From Porphyrobacter sp. SLTP (GTDB lineage Bacteria; Pseudomonadota; Alphaproteobacteria; Sphingomonadales; Sphingomonadaceae): DNA of 64,000 nt. Positions 20,103 through 27,941 of the stretch are shown here, piece by piece. The stretch is taken from NCBI RefSeq assembly GCF_009905735.1, contig NZ_JAAALE010000002.1, positions 248,001 through 312,000 on the forward strand, given 5' to 3'. The position numbers were made by a program, and so were the translations under genes. The notes below the pieces were generated by a model. The model had not been told where the DNA came from. It searched no databases and saw nothing but the letters and a program-made list of their open reading frames with translations. Positions within the stretch are counted from its first letter, which is position 1, and the number at the start of each line of letters is the position of its first letter.

Positions 20103-20295
20103 CGTCCTGACGACGAGCGGCGCGCAGTTGCATGTCAACCGCCGCAGCCTGAAGCGCAAATCCTGCCCGCATCACTTCACCTTCCCGCATCAGTTGCGCA
20201 TAGGCCGCGTACGCGCCGATCAGGCTGTGCGCGATTGTAGCCACAGCAACGAAACCGGTCAGCGTGAACAGAGCAGAAATGGCAAGAGCAAGCAT
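20038..20295 (-). CDS. Small membrane protein behind a double LexA box, candidate SOS-induced gene
   Basis: 85 residues from the ATG at 20295, preceded by AGGGGAA at suitable spacing. The first 36 residues are almost entirely hydrophobic (MLALAISALFTLTGFVAVAT and on to SLIGAYAAYAQL), giving one N-terminal membrane segment. A middle amphipathic part (REGEVMRAGFALQAAAVDMQL) and a strongly basic tail ([20 protein letters not shown]) follow. No known family is recognised. Its promoter region has a TTGACA -35 element and two perfect GTTC-N7-GTTC sites, the alphaproteobacterial LexA box. Small single-span SOS proteins such as SidA of Caulobacter block division; a similar role is an inference. The gene overlaps the pssA 3' end on the other strand. 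Confidence 0.62.
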   Translation of the reverse strand: MLALAISALFTLTGFVAVATIAHSLIGAYAAYAQLMREGEVMRAGFALQAAAVDMQLRAARRQDVTPRRRSAPLRRLPHQICAAA

Positions 20296-20313
20296 GGCGG
20301 GTTCCCCTGAATT

Positions 20314-20328
20314 GTTCGTTCTTTGTTC
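20314..20328 (-). promoter_or_regulatory. LexA (SOS) box, proximal copy
   Basis: Perfect GTTC-N7-GTTC (read on the plus strand), equal to GAAC-N7-GAAC on the gene's strand, the consensus LexA site of alphaproteobacteria. It lies 18 bases upstream of the ATG of the 85-residue gene, in its 5' leader. A second copy is 9 bases further out. Confidence 0.75.
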
Positions 20329-20337
20329 TCCAACCTT

Positions 20338-20352
20338 GTTCCCCACATGTTC
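20338..20352 (-). promoter_or_regulatory. LexA (SOS) box, distal copy
   Basis: Second perfect GTTC-N7-GTTC direct repeat, 24 bases from the first in centre-to-centre distance. It starts 5 bases downstream of the -35 hexamer TTGACA on the minus strand and so would block polymerase binding when occupied. Confidence 0.78.
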
Positions 20353-20357
20353 CGGCC

Positions 20358-20363
20358 TGTCAA
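20358..20363 (-). promoter_or_regulatory. Consensus -35 hexamer TTGACA for the small SOS-type gene
   Basis: Minus-strand TTGACA (plus strand TGTCAA). The expected -10 position (about 20334-20340) reads AACAAG/ACAAGG, a poor match, as is frequent in alphaproteobacteria. The distal LexA box fills the spacer. The rest of the 287-base gap to rpsB (20364-20582) presumably holds the rpsB promoter and leader; I see no defined element in it. Confidence 0.55.
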
Positions 20364-20582
20364 GCGCCTTTCGCACCGACCCTGAGACGATTTTTCGTAA
20401 GCGCGTGCATTCATGTCTGGATTTCCGGTCGCGACACGGTTAAGGGCGCGCTCGCTTGAGCCAAGGCATACGCCCTTCGCTGCAAGCAAATTCACATGGA
20501 AGGCGCACATACCGGTGCCGTTTGCGGGAGCTCCGCATCACGGTTCCAGTCTTCCAGAGGAACAACCGGAAAGGAATTACTT

Positions 20583-21377
20583 ATGGCGGCACCTGTCGTC
20601 ACGATGCAGCAATTGATTGAGGCCGGCGCTCACTTCGGCCACCAGACCCACCGCTGGAACCCGCGCATGAAGCCGTACATTTTCGGCGCGCGTAACGGTG
20701 TTCACATCATCGACCTGTCGCAGTCCGTGCCGCTGTTTGCGCGCGCGCTTGATTTCGTCGAATCGACCGTGCGTTCGGGCGGCAAGGTGCTGTTCGTCGG
20801 CACCAAGCGTCAGGCGCAGGAGCCGATCGCTGAAGCCGCGCGTATGTCGGGCCAGCATTTCGTCAACCACCGCTGGCTGGGCGGGATGCTCACCAACTGG
20901 AAGACGATCTCGGGTTCGATCCGACGCCTGAAGGCACTGGAAGAAATGCTGTCGGGCGATGTGTCGGGCTTCACCAAGAAGGAAGTTCTCCAGCTAACCC
21001 GTGAGCGTGAGAAGCTGGAAGCTTCGCTGGGCGGCATCCGCGACATGGGCGGCATCCCGGACGTGATGTTCGTGATCGACGCCAACAAGGAAGATCTCGC
21101 GATCAAGGAAGCCAACGTTCTCGGCATTCCGGTGATCGGCATCCTCGACACCAACGTCGATCCGTCGGGCATCGCTTTCCCGGTTCCGGGCAACGACGAT
21201 GCGAGCCGTGCAGTGCGTCTGTACTGCCAGGCGATCGGTGAAGCGGCGCTCGCCGGCAAGGGCAAGTTCCAGCAGGACGTGTCGAGCGATTTCGGCGCAA
21301 TGGCTGAACCCCCGGCTGAAGCACCCGCGCAGGTCGTGGTCGCTGATGAGCCGGCTGCGGAAGAAACCGAAGCCTGA
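20583..21377 (+). CDS. rpsB: 30S ribosomal protein S2
   Basis: 264-residue S2 protein of the small ribosomal subunit. The conserved start [40 protein letters not shown] follows the ATG at 20583, which has GGAAAGGAA upstream; the open frame extends to 20496 but the added residues are not S2. Other signatures are [31 protein letters not shown] and [28 protein letters not shown]-terminal acidic A/E/P-rich tail is common in alphaproteobacterial S2. It heads the rpsB-tsf-pyrH-frr cluster. Confidence 0.98.
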   Translation: MAAPVVTMQQLIEAGAHFGHQTHRWNPRMKPYIFGARNGVHIIDLSQSVPLFARALDFVESTVRSGGKVLFVGTKRQAQEPIAEAARMSGQHFVNHRWLGGMLTNWKTISGSIRRLKALEEMLSGDVSGFTKKEVLQLTREREKLEASLGGIRDMGGIPDVMFVIDANKEDLAIKEANVLGIPVIGILDTNVDPSGIAFPVPGNDDASRAVRLYCQAIGEAALAGKGKFQQDVSSDFGAMAEPPAEAPAQVVVADEPAAEETEA

Positions 21378-21510
21378 TTTTCTTCACGCGGCAGCGGCGA
21401 CATCGACCGTCGCGTCCGCGTCACATTCCCACTCTAGCGCGCCCGGCATTGCCCTCCATCTGGAGACGGCAGGGCCGGGCGCCCGAACAACACACGAAAA
21501 GGAATTTCTC

Positions 21511-22437
21511 ATGGCTGATTTTTCCGTCGCTGACGTGAAGAAGCTGCGCGAGCGCACTGGCGCTGGCATGATGGACGCCAAGAAGGCGCTGACCGAAGCC
21601 GGCGGCGACATCGAAGCCGCGGTTGACGCACTGCGCGCCAAGGGCCTCGCCACCGCTCAGAAGAAGTCGAGCCGCACTGCGGCTGAAGGTCTCGTCGGCG
21701 TCGCCGTTTCGGGCACCAAGGGCGTGGCTGTCGAAGTGAACTCGGAAACCGACTTCGTCGCCAAGAACGACCAGTTCCAGAGCTTTGTCCGCAACGTGAC
21801 GGCTGTTGCGCTCGAACTCGGCAATGATGATGTCGAGGCGCTCAAGGCCGCTGCCTACCCCGAAGGCGGCACCGTCTCCGAGAAGCTGACCGACAACGTC
21901 GCCACCATCGGTGAAAACCAGCAGATCCGCCGCATCAAGACCGTCTCGGTCGAGAAGGGCGCGGTCATTTCGTACATGCACACCGCCGCTGCCGAAGGCC
22001 TCGGCAAGATTGGCGTGCTGATCGGTCTGGAAAGCGAAGCGGGCGCCGACGTGCTCGAACCGCTCGGCAAGCAGCTGGCCATGCATGCAGCCGCCGCTTT
22101 CCCGATGGCGCTCGACGCTGACGGGCTTGATGCTGAAGTGATCGAGCGCGAGCGCAAGATCGCTGCCGAAAAGGCTGCCGAAACCGGCAAGCCCGAAGAC
22201 GTGCAGGCCAAGATGGTCGATGGCGCGGTGAAGAAGTTCGCCAAGGAAAACGCCCTGCTCAGCCAGATCTTCGTGATGGACAACAAGACCGTCATCGCCG
22301 ATCTCGTCGCGCAGGCCGGCAAGGCCGCGGGCACCCCGATCGTGCTCAAGGACTATGCCCGCTTCCAGCTCGGTGAAGGCATCGAGAAGGAAGAAGTCGA
22401 TTTCGCAGCGGAAGTGGCAGCCACGCTCAAGGGCTGA
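21511..22437 (+). CDS. tsf: Translation elongation factor Ts
   Basis: Guanine nucleotide exchange factor for EF-Tu, 308 residues. The N-terminal UBA-like module begins [38 protein letters not shown]. The core [10 protein letters not shown] motif, which contacts EF-Tu, is present as [17 protein letters not shown]. The ATG at 21511 is preceded by AAAAGGAA. It lies 133 bases after rpsB and is followed by a strong terminator-like hairpin. Confidence 0.98.
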   Translation: MADFSVADVKKLRERTGAGMMDAKKALTEAGGDIEAAVDALRAKGLATAQKKSSRTAAEGLVGVAVSGTKGVAVEVNSETDFVAKNDQFQSFVRNVTAVALELGNDDVEALKAAAYPEGGTVSEKLTDNVATIGENQQIRRIKTVSVEKGAVISYMHTAAAEGLGKIGVLIGLESEAGADVLEPLGKQLAMHAAAAFPMALDADGLDAEVIERERKIAAEKAAETGKPEDVQAKMVDGAVKKFAKENALLSQIFVMDNKTVIADLVAQAGKAAGTPIVLKDYARFQLGEGIEKEEVDFAAEVAATLKG

Positions 22438-22458
22438 TCTTTCGCCAACAATCAACGG

Positions 22459-22494
22459 ACGGCCGTCGCAGCGGATGCTGCGGCGGCCGTTTGT
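22459..22494 (+). terminator. Terminator-like hairpin after tsf
   Basis: Fourteen-base-pair stem ACGGCCGTCGCAGC / GCTGCGGCGGCCGT (one G-T wobble) with a four-base loop GGAT, followed by TTGTTTG. It lies 21 bases after the tsf stop and separates rpsB-tsf from pyrH-frr. The T-tract is short, so it may attenuate and not fully stop transcription. Confidence 0.7.
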
Positions 22495-22588
22495 TTGAGC
22501 GCGCGCGGCGTTACCTTACCCTTTGCGCAACGGCGGATTGCCGGTTAAGTGCCCCCACTCAGATTCCTGCCCGGAGCCCCGCATCCCC

Positions 22589-23308
22589 ATGTCTCTTCCC
22601 CCGATCAAGCGCGTCCTCCTGAAACTGTCAGGCGAAGTGCTGATGGGCAGCCAACAGTTCGGGATCGACCCTGCCTTTGTCGCTGAACTGGCGGCAGAGG
22701 TGAAAGCGGCCAAGGAAACCGGGCTCGAAATCTGCCTCGTGATCGGCGGCGGCAATATCTTCCGGGGGATGGCAGGCGCGGCCAAGGGGATGGACCGGGC
22801 TCAGGCCGATTACATGGGCATGCTCGCGACCGTGATGAACGCGCTCGCGATGCAGAACGCGCTCGAGCAACTCGGTGTCCAGACCCGCGTGCAGTCCGCG
22901 ATCGAGATGGACAAGGTGTGCGAGCCGGTGATCCGCCGCCGCGCCGAACGCCATCTGGAAAAGGGCCGGGTCGTGATCTTTGCTGCCGGAGTCGGCGCGC
23001 CCTATTTCACGACCGACAGCGGCGCCGCCTTGCGTGCGGCGGAAATGAAATGCGATGCGCTGCTCAAGGGCACCAGCGTCGATGGCGTTTACGACAGTGA
23101 TCCCAAGCATAACCCCGATGCCGTGCGGTTCGATACCGTGACCTATGACCGGGTGCTGGCCGATAATCTCAAGGTGATGGACGCCTCGGCGGTGGCCTTG
23201 TGCCGTGACAACAAGATCCCGATTGTGGTCTTCTCGATCCGCGAGAAAGGCAACCTGGCCCGCGTGCTCGCGGGTGAGGGCGTGCAGACCATTGTTCAAG
23301 ACAGCTAA
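22589..23308 (+). CDS. pyrH: UMP kinase
   Basis: Amino-acid-kinase-fold UMP kinase, 239 residues, phosphorylating UMP to UDP for pyrimidine nucleotide synthesis. The ATG at 22589 gives the family start [17 protein letters not shown]; upstream in-frame codons to 22523 are not conserved. Motifs: [29 protein letters not shown], the UMP/ATP site [20 protein letters not shown] and [22 protein letters not shown]. It lies between tsf and frr as in most bacteria. Confidence 0.97.
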   Translation: MSLPPIKRVLLKLSGEVLMGSQQFGIDPAFVAELAAEVKAAKETGLEICLVIGGGNIFRGMAGAAKGMDRAQADYMGMLATVMNALAMQNALEQLGVQTRVQSAIEMDKVCEPVIRRRAERHLEKGRVVIFAAGVGAPYFTTDSGAALRAAEMKCDALLKGTSVDGVYDSDPKHNPDAVRFDTVTYDRVLADNLKVMDASAVALCRDNKIPIVVFSIREKGNLARVLAGEGVQTIVQDS

Positions 23309-23331
23309 GACAACCGAAGGAAACCCCAGCC

Positions 23332-23889
23332 ATGCCGCAATATGACAAGGCCGATGTTGAGCGCCGGATGAAGGGCGCTGTGGAAGCGTTGAAGAGCGAT
23401 CTGCAAGGCCTGCGCACCGGCCGCGCCAACACCAGCCTGCTCGATCCGGTCGTGGTCGAAGTCTATGGCTCAATGATGCCGCTCTCGCAAGTCGCGACCG
23501 TCTCGGCGCCCGAGCCGCGGATGCTGAGCGTACAGGTGTGGGACAAGTTGAACATGACCCCCGTCGAAAAGGGCATCGCCCACGCGAACCTCGGCCTCAA
23601 CCCGATCATCGACGGCCAGACCCTGCGTCTGCCGATCCCCGATCTGACGCAGGAACGCCGCAAGGAGCTCGCGAAGCTGGCGGGCCAGTATGCCGAGAAG
23701 GCCAAGATCGCGATCCGCAACGTGCGTCGTGACGCGATGGAAAGCCTGAAGACCGACGAGAAGAAGAAGGAAATCTCGGAAGACGACCGCAAGCGGTCCG
23801 AAGAGCAGGTCCAGAAGCTGACCGATCAATACGTCAAGGAAACCGACGAGGCTGCCGCCAAGAAGGAACAGGAAATCCTGACGCAGTAA
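23332..23889 (+). CDS. frr: Ribosome recycling factor
   Basis: 185 residues, the standard length. RRF with EF-G splits post-termination ribosomes. The helical-bundle start VERRMKGAVEALKSDLQGLRTGRANTSLLDPVVVEVYGS, the hinge region and the second half IPDLTQERRKELAKLAGQYAEKAKIAIRNVRRDAMESLK are all typical. It starts 23 bases after pyrH, and a dispersed palindromic repeat separates it from uppS. Confidence 0.98.
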   Translation: MPQYDKADVERRMKGAVEALKSDLQGLRTGRANTSLLDPVVVEVYGSMMPLSQVATVSAPEPRMLSVQVWDKLNMTPVEKGIAHANLGLNPIIDGQTLRLPIPDLTQERRKELAKLAGQYAEKAKIAIRNVRRDAMESLKTDEKKKEISEDDRKRSEEQVQKLTDQYVKETDEAAAKKEQEILTQ

Positions 23890-23909
23890 GGCGTTCCTGA
23901 GACCCGCCC

Positions 23910-23980
23910 CCGTTCGTGTCGAGCGCAGTCGAGACACATGGCGCAGGGCACGGCCTCTCGACTTCGCTCGAGGCGAACGG
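23910..23980. repeat. Long imperfect palindrome of sphingomonad dispersed-repeat type
   Basis: Outer arms CCGTTCG (23910-23916) and CGAACGG (23974-23980) enclose TCGAGCGCAGTCGAGA and its near-complement TCTCGACTTCGCTCGA, one mismatch. The whole can fold as a stem of about 71 bases, or as two smaller hairpins. Repeats of this kind are scattered between genes in many Erythrobacter-like genomes. Here it fills the frr-uppS gap and ends about 10 bases before the uppS start region. Confidence 0.65.
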
Positions 23981-23990
23981 ACAGTTGAGG

Positions 23991-24674
23991 ATGGTATTGG
24001 ACCAATCGCGCGCCAGACATGTCGCCATCATCATGGATGGCAATGGCCGCTGGGCCAAGAAACGGGGCTTGCCTCGCGCGGTTGGTCATCAGCGCGGCGT
24101 GGAGGCGGTGCGCCGGTTGGTGCGCGCGCTTGAGCCGACCGGGCTTGAGTGTCTGACGCTTTACGCGTTCTCCTCGGAAAACTGGAAACGGTCGGAGGAC
24201 GAGGTCGATGATCTGATGAATCTGATGCGCCGGTTCATCAAATCCGACTTGCCCGAATTCGTCGCCAACAACGTCAAGCTCAAGATCATCGGCGACTGGC
24301 AATCGCTCGCGCCCGATATTGTCGCGATGCTGGAAGACGCGCTGGCACAGACGGCGAATGGCAAGCAGACGCTTGCGGTGGCGCTCAATTATGGCGGCCA
24401 GCACGAAATCGCGCGTGCTGCGGCCAAGGCGGCCGCGGCGGGCGATGTGACAATCGAGACCATCGCCGGGCATCTCGACACCGCCGATCTTCCGCCGCTT
24501 GATCTGCTGATCCGCACCAGTGGGGAAATCCGCCTGTCGAACTTCCTGCTGTGGCAGGCCGCCTATGCCGAGATGCTGTTTGTGGATACGCTGTGGCCCG
24601 ACTTCGAACCGGCGCATCTCACCACGGCACTGGATGACTTTGCCCGGAGGGAGCGGCGTTATGGCGGACGGTGA
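23991..24674 (+). CDS. uppS: Isoprenyl (undecaprenyl) diphosphate synthase, cis type
   Basis: Cis-prenyltransferase that makes the C55 carrier lipid for peptidoglycan synthesis; 227 residues from ATG 23991. HVAIIMDGNGRWAKKRG contains the catalytic Asp16. Also present are LTLYAFSSENWKRS, ALNYGGQHEI and the dimer/substrate motif LLIRTSGEIRLSNFLLWQAAYAEM. The GAGG at 23987-23990 directly touches the ATG, so the TTG at 23997, two codons downstream, is an equally good start. The 3' end overlaps cdsA by 14 bases. Confidence 0.95.
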   Translation: MVLDQSRARHVAIIMDGNGRWAKKRGLPRAVGHQRGVEAVRRLVRALEPTGLECLTLYAFSSENWKRSEDEVDDLMNLMRRFIKSDLPEFVANNVKLKIIGDWQSLAPDIVAMLEDALAQTANGKQTLAVALNYGGQHEIARAAAKAAAAGDVTIETIAGHLDTADLPPLDLLIRTSGEIRLSNFLLWQAAYAEMLFVDTLWPDFEPAHLTTALDDFARRERRYGGR

Positions 24675-25425
24675 GGCGCGCGTGCGCGACACAAAGGCTG
24701 GCGTGACAGATTTGCCGGTGCGGCTGGCCTCCGCCATCGTCATGCTTGTGCTGGCGGGCGGGGCGCTGTGGCTGGGCGGGTGGTTCTGGACGGCCTTCGT
24801 GGCGCTCGTCGCCTGCGGCGTGCTGTGGGAATGGAACAAGCTGATCGGGCGCTTCCGGCTGGCCGGGCTGGGCGAGACGCTGTGGTTCTTTGGCGGTGTG
24901 GTCTATGTCGGCGGAGCGGCGCTCGCGATGGAGATCGTGCGCAATGGCCTTACCCATGCGTTCCCGGACTCGCCGATCAGAGGTTACGGCCCGCTTGAGG
25001 TGTTGCTGGTGTTCCTGCTGCCGATTGTCGCGGTTGATGTGGGGGCCTATTTCGCCGGGCGCGCCATTGGCGGGCCGAAGATCGCACCGCGGATCAGCCC
25101 GGCCAAGACGTGGGCTGGACTCTTCGGAGGGGCCCTGTTGGCAGGGTTGGTGGGCATCGCGGTCGAGCTTGCCGATATCGGGCCGGCGGCGGTGCCGGGC
25201 TTCACTTGGCTCAGCATTGTCGGAGCGGTGTTCGGCGGCTTGCTGATCGCAGTGATCGCGCAGAGCGGCGATTTCTTCGAAAGCTGGATGAAACGGCGCG
25301 CGGGCGTGAAGGATTCAGGCAGCCTCATTCCGGGACATGGCGGTTTGTTTGACCGCCTCGACGGGTTTGTCGCAGTGTTCTTCGTGCTGTTTGTGATTGC
25401 CACGGCCACCACTTTGCTGGGATGA
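24661..25425 (+). CDS. cdsA: Phosphatidate cytidylyltransferase
   Basis: Inner-membrane enzyme converting phosphatidic acid and CTP to CDP-diacylglycerol, the precursor for PssA and PgsA, both encoded in this window. 254 residues with several membrane helices. The C-terminal CDS signature is intact: SGDFFESWMKRRAGVKDSGS followed by LIPGHGGLFDRLDG, with the metal-binding Asp and Lys residues. The start ATG at 24661 lies inside the uppS gene, 14 bases before its stop, indicating tight coupling. Confidence 0.95.
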   Translation: MADGEARVRDTKAGVTDLPVRLASAIVMLVLAGGALWLGGWFWTAFVALVACGVLWEWNKLIGRFRLAGLGETLWFFGGVVYVGGAALAMEIVRNGLTHAFPDSPIRGYGPLEVLLVFLLPIVAVDVGAYFAGRAIGGPKIAPRISPAKTWAGLFGGALLAGLVGIAVELADIGPAAVPGFTWLSIVGAVFGGLLIAVIAQSGDFFESWMKRRAGVKDSGSLIPGHGGLFDRLDGFVAVFFVLFVIATATTLLG

Positions 25426-25432
25426 TAGGGAG

Positions 25433-26599
25433 ATGACGCGTGTCCTCACCCTGCTAGGCGCCACCGGCTCGATCGGGGCATCGACGCTCGATCTGGTGCG
25501 GCGCAATCGTGACGAGTGGCAGATCGAGGCGCTGACCGCGCAATGCAGCGCGGCGGAACTGGCAGCGCTCGCGATAGAATTCGGTGCGAAGCTGGCGGTG
25601 GTCGGTGACGAGGCGTGCCTGCCGGAACTGCGCGACGCGCTCGGCAATAGCGGCATTGAAGCGGCTGGCGGGCGCGCGGCGCTGGTCGAAGCGGCGGCGC
25701 GACCTGCCGATATGACGGTCGCCGCAATTGTAGGCTGCGCCGGTCTCGCCCCCGTCATGGCGGCGGTGGAGCGGGGCGGCACCATTGCGCTCGCCAACAA
25801 GGAGGCGCTGGTTTCGGCGGGCGAAGTGCTGATGCAGGCCGTCGCCAAGCATGGCGCGACGCTGCTGCCCACCGATTCCGAACACAATGCGATCTTCCAG
25901 TGTCTCAACGGCAACCGGATCGAGGATGTCGCCAAGATCACCCTGACGGCCAGTGGCGGCCCCTTGCGCACATGGACGCAGGCGCAGCTCGATGCGGCAA
26001 CCCCGGCTGAGGCGGTCGCGCATCCCAATTGGTCGATGGGCGCCAAGATCAGCGTCGATTCCGCGACGATGATGAACAAGGGGCTCGAATATATCGAAGC
26101 CTATCACCTGTTCCCTGTCGGGCTCGACCGCTTAGGCATCGTCATTCACCCGCAGAGCGTGATCCATTCGATGGTCGAATTCCGTGACCGGTCGACTTTG
26201 GCGCAGCTTGGGCCGTCCGATATGCGCGTGCCGATTGCCTCGTGCCTTGCCTGGCCGCAGCGGATGGAAACGCCGCTCGCCCCGCTCGATCTGGCCGCGA
26301 TTGGCGAACTCACCTTCTTCCCGCCGGATGAAGACCGCTTCCCCGCGACGCGGCTCGCGCGTGAGGCGATCCGTGCGGGTGGCTCTGCTCCGGCGATCCT
26401 CAACGCCGCCAATGAAGTCGCGGTTGCCGCTTTCCTTGCCGGTCAGATCAGGTTCACCCGCATCGCGGCAGTGGTGGAAGAGACGCTCGCACGCAATAAT
26501 GATGCACCGCGCCCGACCAGCCTTGAAGAAGTGCTGGCCGTCGACCAGTCCGGACGGATGCAGGCCATGAGCCTGCTGGAGACCAACGCCCTTGTTTGA
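25433..26599 (+). CDS. dxr: 1-deoxy-D-xylulose 5-phosphate reductoisomerase
   Basis: Second enzyme of the MEP isoprenoid pathway, reducing DXP to MEP with NADPH; 388 residues. The start TRVLTLLGATGSIGASTLDLVRRN contains the NADPH-binding GATGSIG at residues 8-14. Metal and substrate motifs follow: ALANKEALVSAGE, LLPTDSEHNAIFQCL, TASGGPL, HPNWSMGAKISVDSATMMNKGLEYIEA. It begins 7 bases after cdsA. The 3' end overlaps the TTG start of rseP by eight bases. Confidence 0.97.
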   Translation: MTRVLTLLGATGSIGASTLDLVRRNRDEWQIEALTAQCSAAELAALAIEFGAKLAVVGDEACLPELRDALGNSGIEAAGGRAALVEAAARPADMTVAAIVGCAGLAPVMAAVERGGTIALANKEALVSAGEVLMQAVAKHGATLLPTDSEHNAIFQCLNGNRIEDVAKITLTASGGPLRTWTQAQLDAATPAEAVAHPNWSMGAKISVDSATMMNKGLEYIEAYHLFPVGLDRLGIVIHPQSVIHSMVEFRDRSTLAQLGPSDMRVPIASCLAWPQRMETPLAPLDLAAIGELTFFPPDEDRFPATRLAREAIRAGGSAPAILNAANEVAVAAFLAGQIRFTRIAAVVEETLARNNDAPRPTSLEEVLAVDQSGRMQAMSLLETNALV

Positions 26600-27713
26600 A
26601 TCGCCCCCTTTCTGGATGTACGTGATCGGCTTCCTGCTGCTACTCGGGCCGCTCGTCACCCTGCATGAACTTGGCCACCTGCTGGTCGGCCGGTTGTTCG
26701 GCGTGAAGGCCGAATCTTTCTCGGTCGGGTTCGGCAAAGAGCTGGCAGGCTTCACCGACAAGCGGGGAACACGCTGGAAACTCTCGGCGCTGCCTCTGGG
26801 CGGCTATGTTCAGTTCAAGGGTGACATGAACCCGGCGAGCGTGCCCGATGCGGACGCTCCGGTCGAGGAAGGCAGCTTCCAGCACGCCGCCCTGTGGAAG
26901 CGCGCATTGATTGTTGCGGCTGGCCCGATCACCAATCTGGTGGTCGCTATTGCCATATTTGCGGCCTTCTTCGCGATCATCGGCAAGCCGGTGATCGTTG
27001 GCGAAGAGGATTCGCGCACCATCGGCGCCTTCAGCGAAGGCAGCGTGGCTGAAGCGGCAGGATTAAAAGTGGGCGATGTGGTGGTGGAGATCGACGGTCG
27101 CCCGATCCGCGATTTCACCGATCTGAAGACCAAGGTCGCGCTTCATCCGGGCAAGCAGATGGTGTTCACCGTCGAGCGCGCGGGCGAGGAGATCGACTAC
27201 ACGCTCACCACCGCACGCATCGAACGCAAGGACACGTTCGGCAATACCAGCACCGAAGGTCTGATCGGCGTGGCGCCGGCTGGCGGCAAGTACGAACTTG
27301 AAAAGGTGAGCGTCCTCGAGGCGATCCCGCTCGGCGCGAAGCAGAGCTGGGACTTCATGGGCATGATGATCACTGGCATCCAGCAGATCGTCACCGGCGA
27401 GCGCTCGGTGAAGGAACTGGGCGGCCCGCTCAAGATCGCAAAGTACTCTGGCGAGCAGATGAGCATGGGGGCGGCGGCCTTTCTCCATTTTGCCGCGCTG
27501 ATTTCGCTTAATTTGGCATTCATCAATTTCTTGCCAATCCCCGCGCTCGATGGCGGGCACCTGATGTTCTACGCGGCCGAGGCGATCCGCCGGAAGCCGG
27601 TAGGACCGCAGGCGACCGAATGGGCCTACCGCACCGGCATTGCGCTGGTGCTGATGCTGATGGTGGTGGTGACGGTGAATGACATTGTCTCGCTTCCCAT
27701 CTTTGGAAGCTGA
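26592..27713 (+). CDS. rseP: RIP metalloprotease RseP (site-2 protease family)
   Basis: Intramembrane zinc protease that cleaves anti-sigma factors and remnant signal peptides, 373 residues. A TTG at 26592 is chosen because GGAGA stands upstream and the first membrane helix needs the residues before ATG 26616. Zinc site HELGH at residues 25-29 (LVTLHELGHLLVGRLFGVKAESFSVGFGK). One PDZ domain spans about 130-205 (GSVAEAAGLKVGDVVVEIDGRPI). The C-terminal NFLPIPALDGGHL carries the third zinc ligand. It overlaps dxr by eight bases. The 228-base gap that follows (27714-27941) has no convincing gene. Confidence 0.95.
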   Translation: MFESPPFWMYVIGFLLLLGPLVTLHELGHLLVGRLFGVKAESFSVGFGKELAGFTDKRGTRWKLSALPLGGYVQFKGDMNPASVPDADAPVEEGSFQHAALWKRALIVAAGPITNLVVAIAIFAAFFAIIGKPVIVGEEDSRTIGAFSEGSVAEAAGLKVGDVVVEIDGRPIRDFTDLKTKVALHPGKQMVFTVERAGEEIDYTLTTARIERKDTFGNTSTEGLIGVAPAGGKYELEKVSVLEAIPLGAKQSWDFMGMMITGIQQIVTGERSVKELGGPLKIAKYSGEQMSMGAAAFLHFAALISLNLAFINFLPIPALDGGHLMFYAAEAIRRKPVGPQATEWAYRTGIALVLMLMVVVTVNDIVSLPIFGS

Positions 27714-27941
27714 TAGCGCGGCCGAGGGAGCGGCGCTTGACGCCTCAGTGCTTTGCCGGGGAAAGCGCGACCATCTGCGCTCATGCGGCGACCACGCGGC
27801 TTGATTGCGCGGGGCACATGGGGCAGAGGCGGGGACCGTGGGGATGGAGCCATGAGCGGGGGCGCATGGATCTGGGCACGAATAGTGACTGGCAAGGCTT
27901 GACGACGCGGGTCGCAGGGTTGGAAACGGGATTTTAGCTGC

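Noticed and set aside
27737..27937. 66-codon frame in the rseP-bamA gap
   Set aside because: No ribosome site, no hydrophobic or conserved pattern, and composition unlike the neighbours; probably non-coding.
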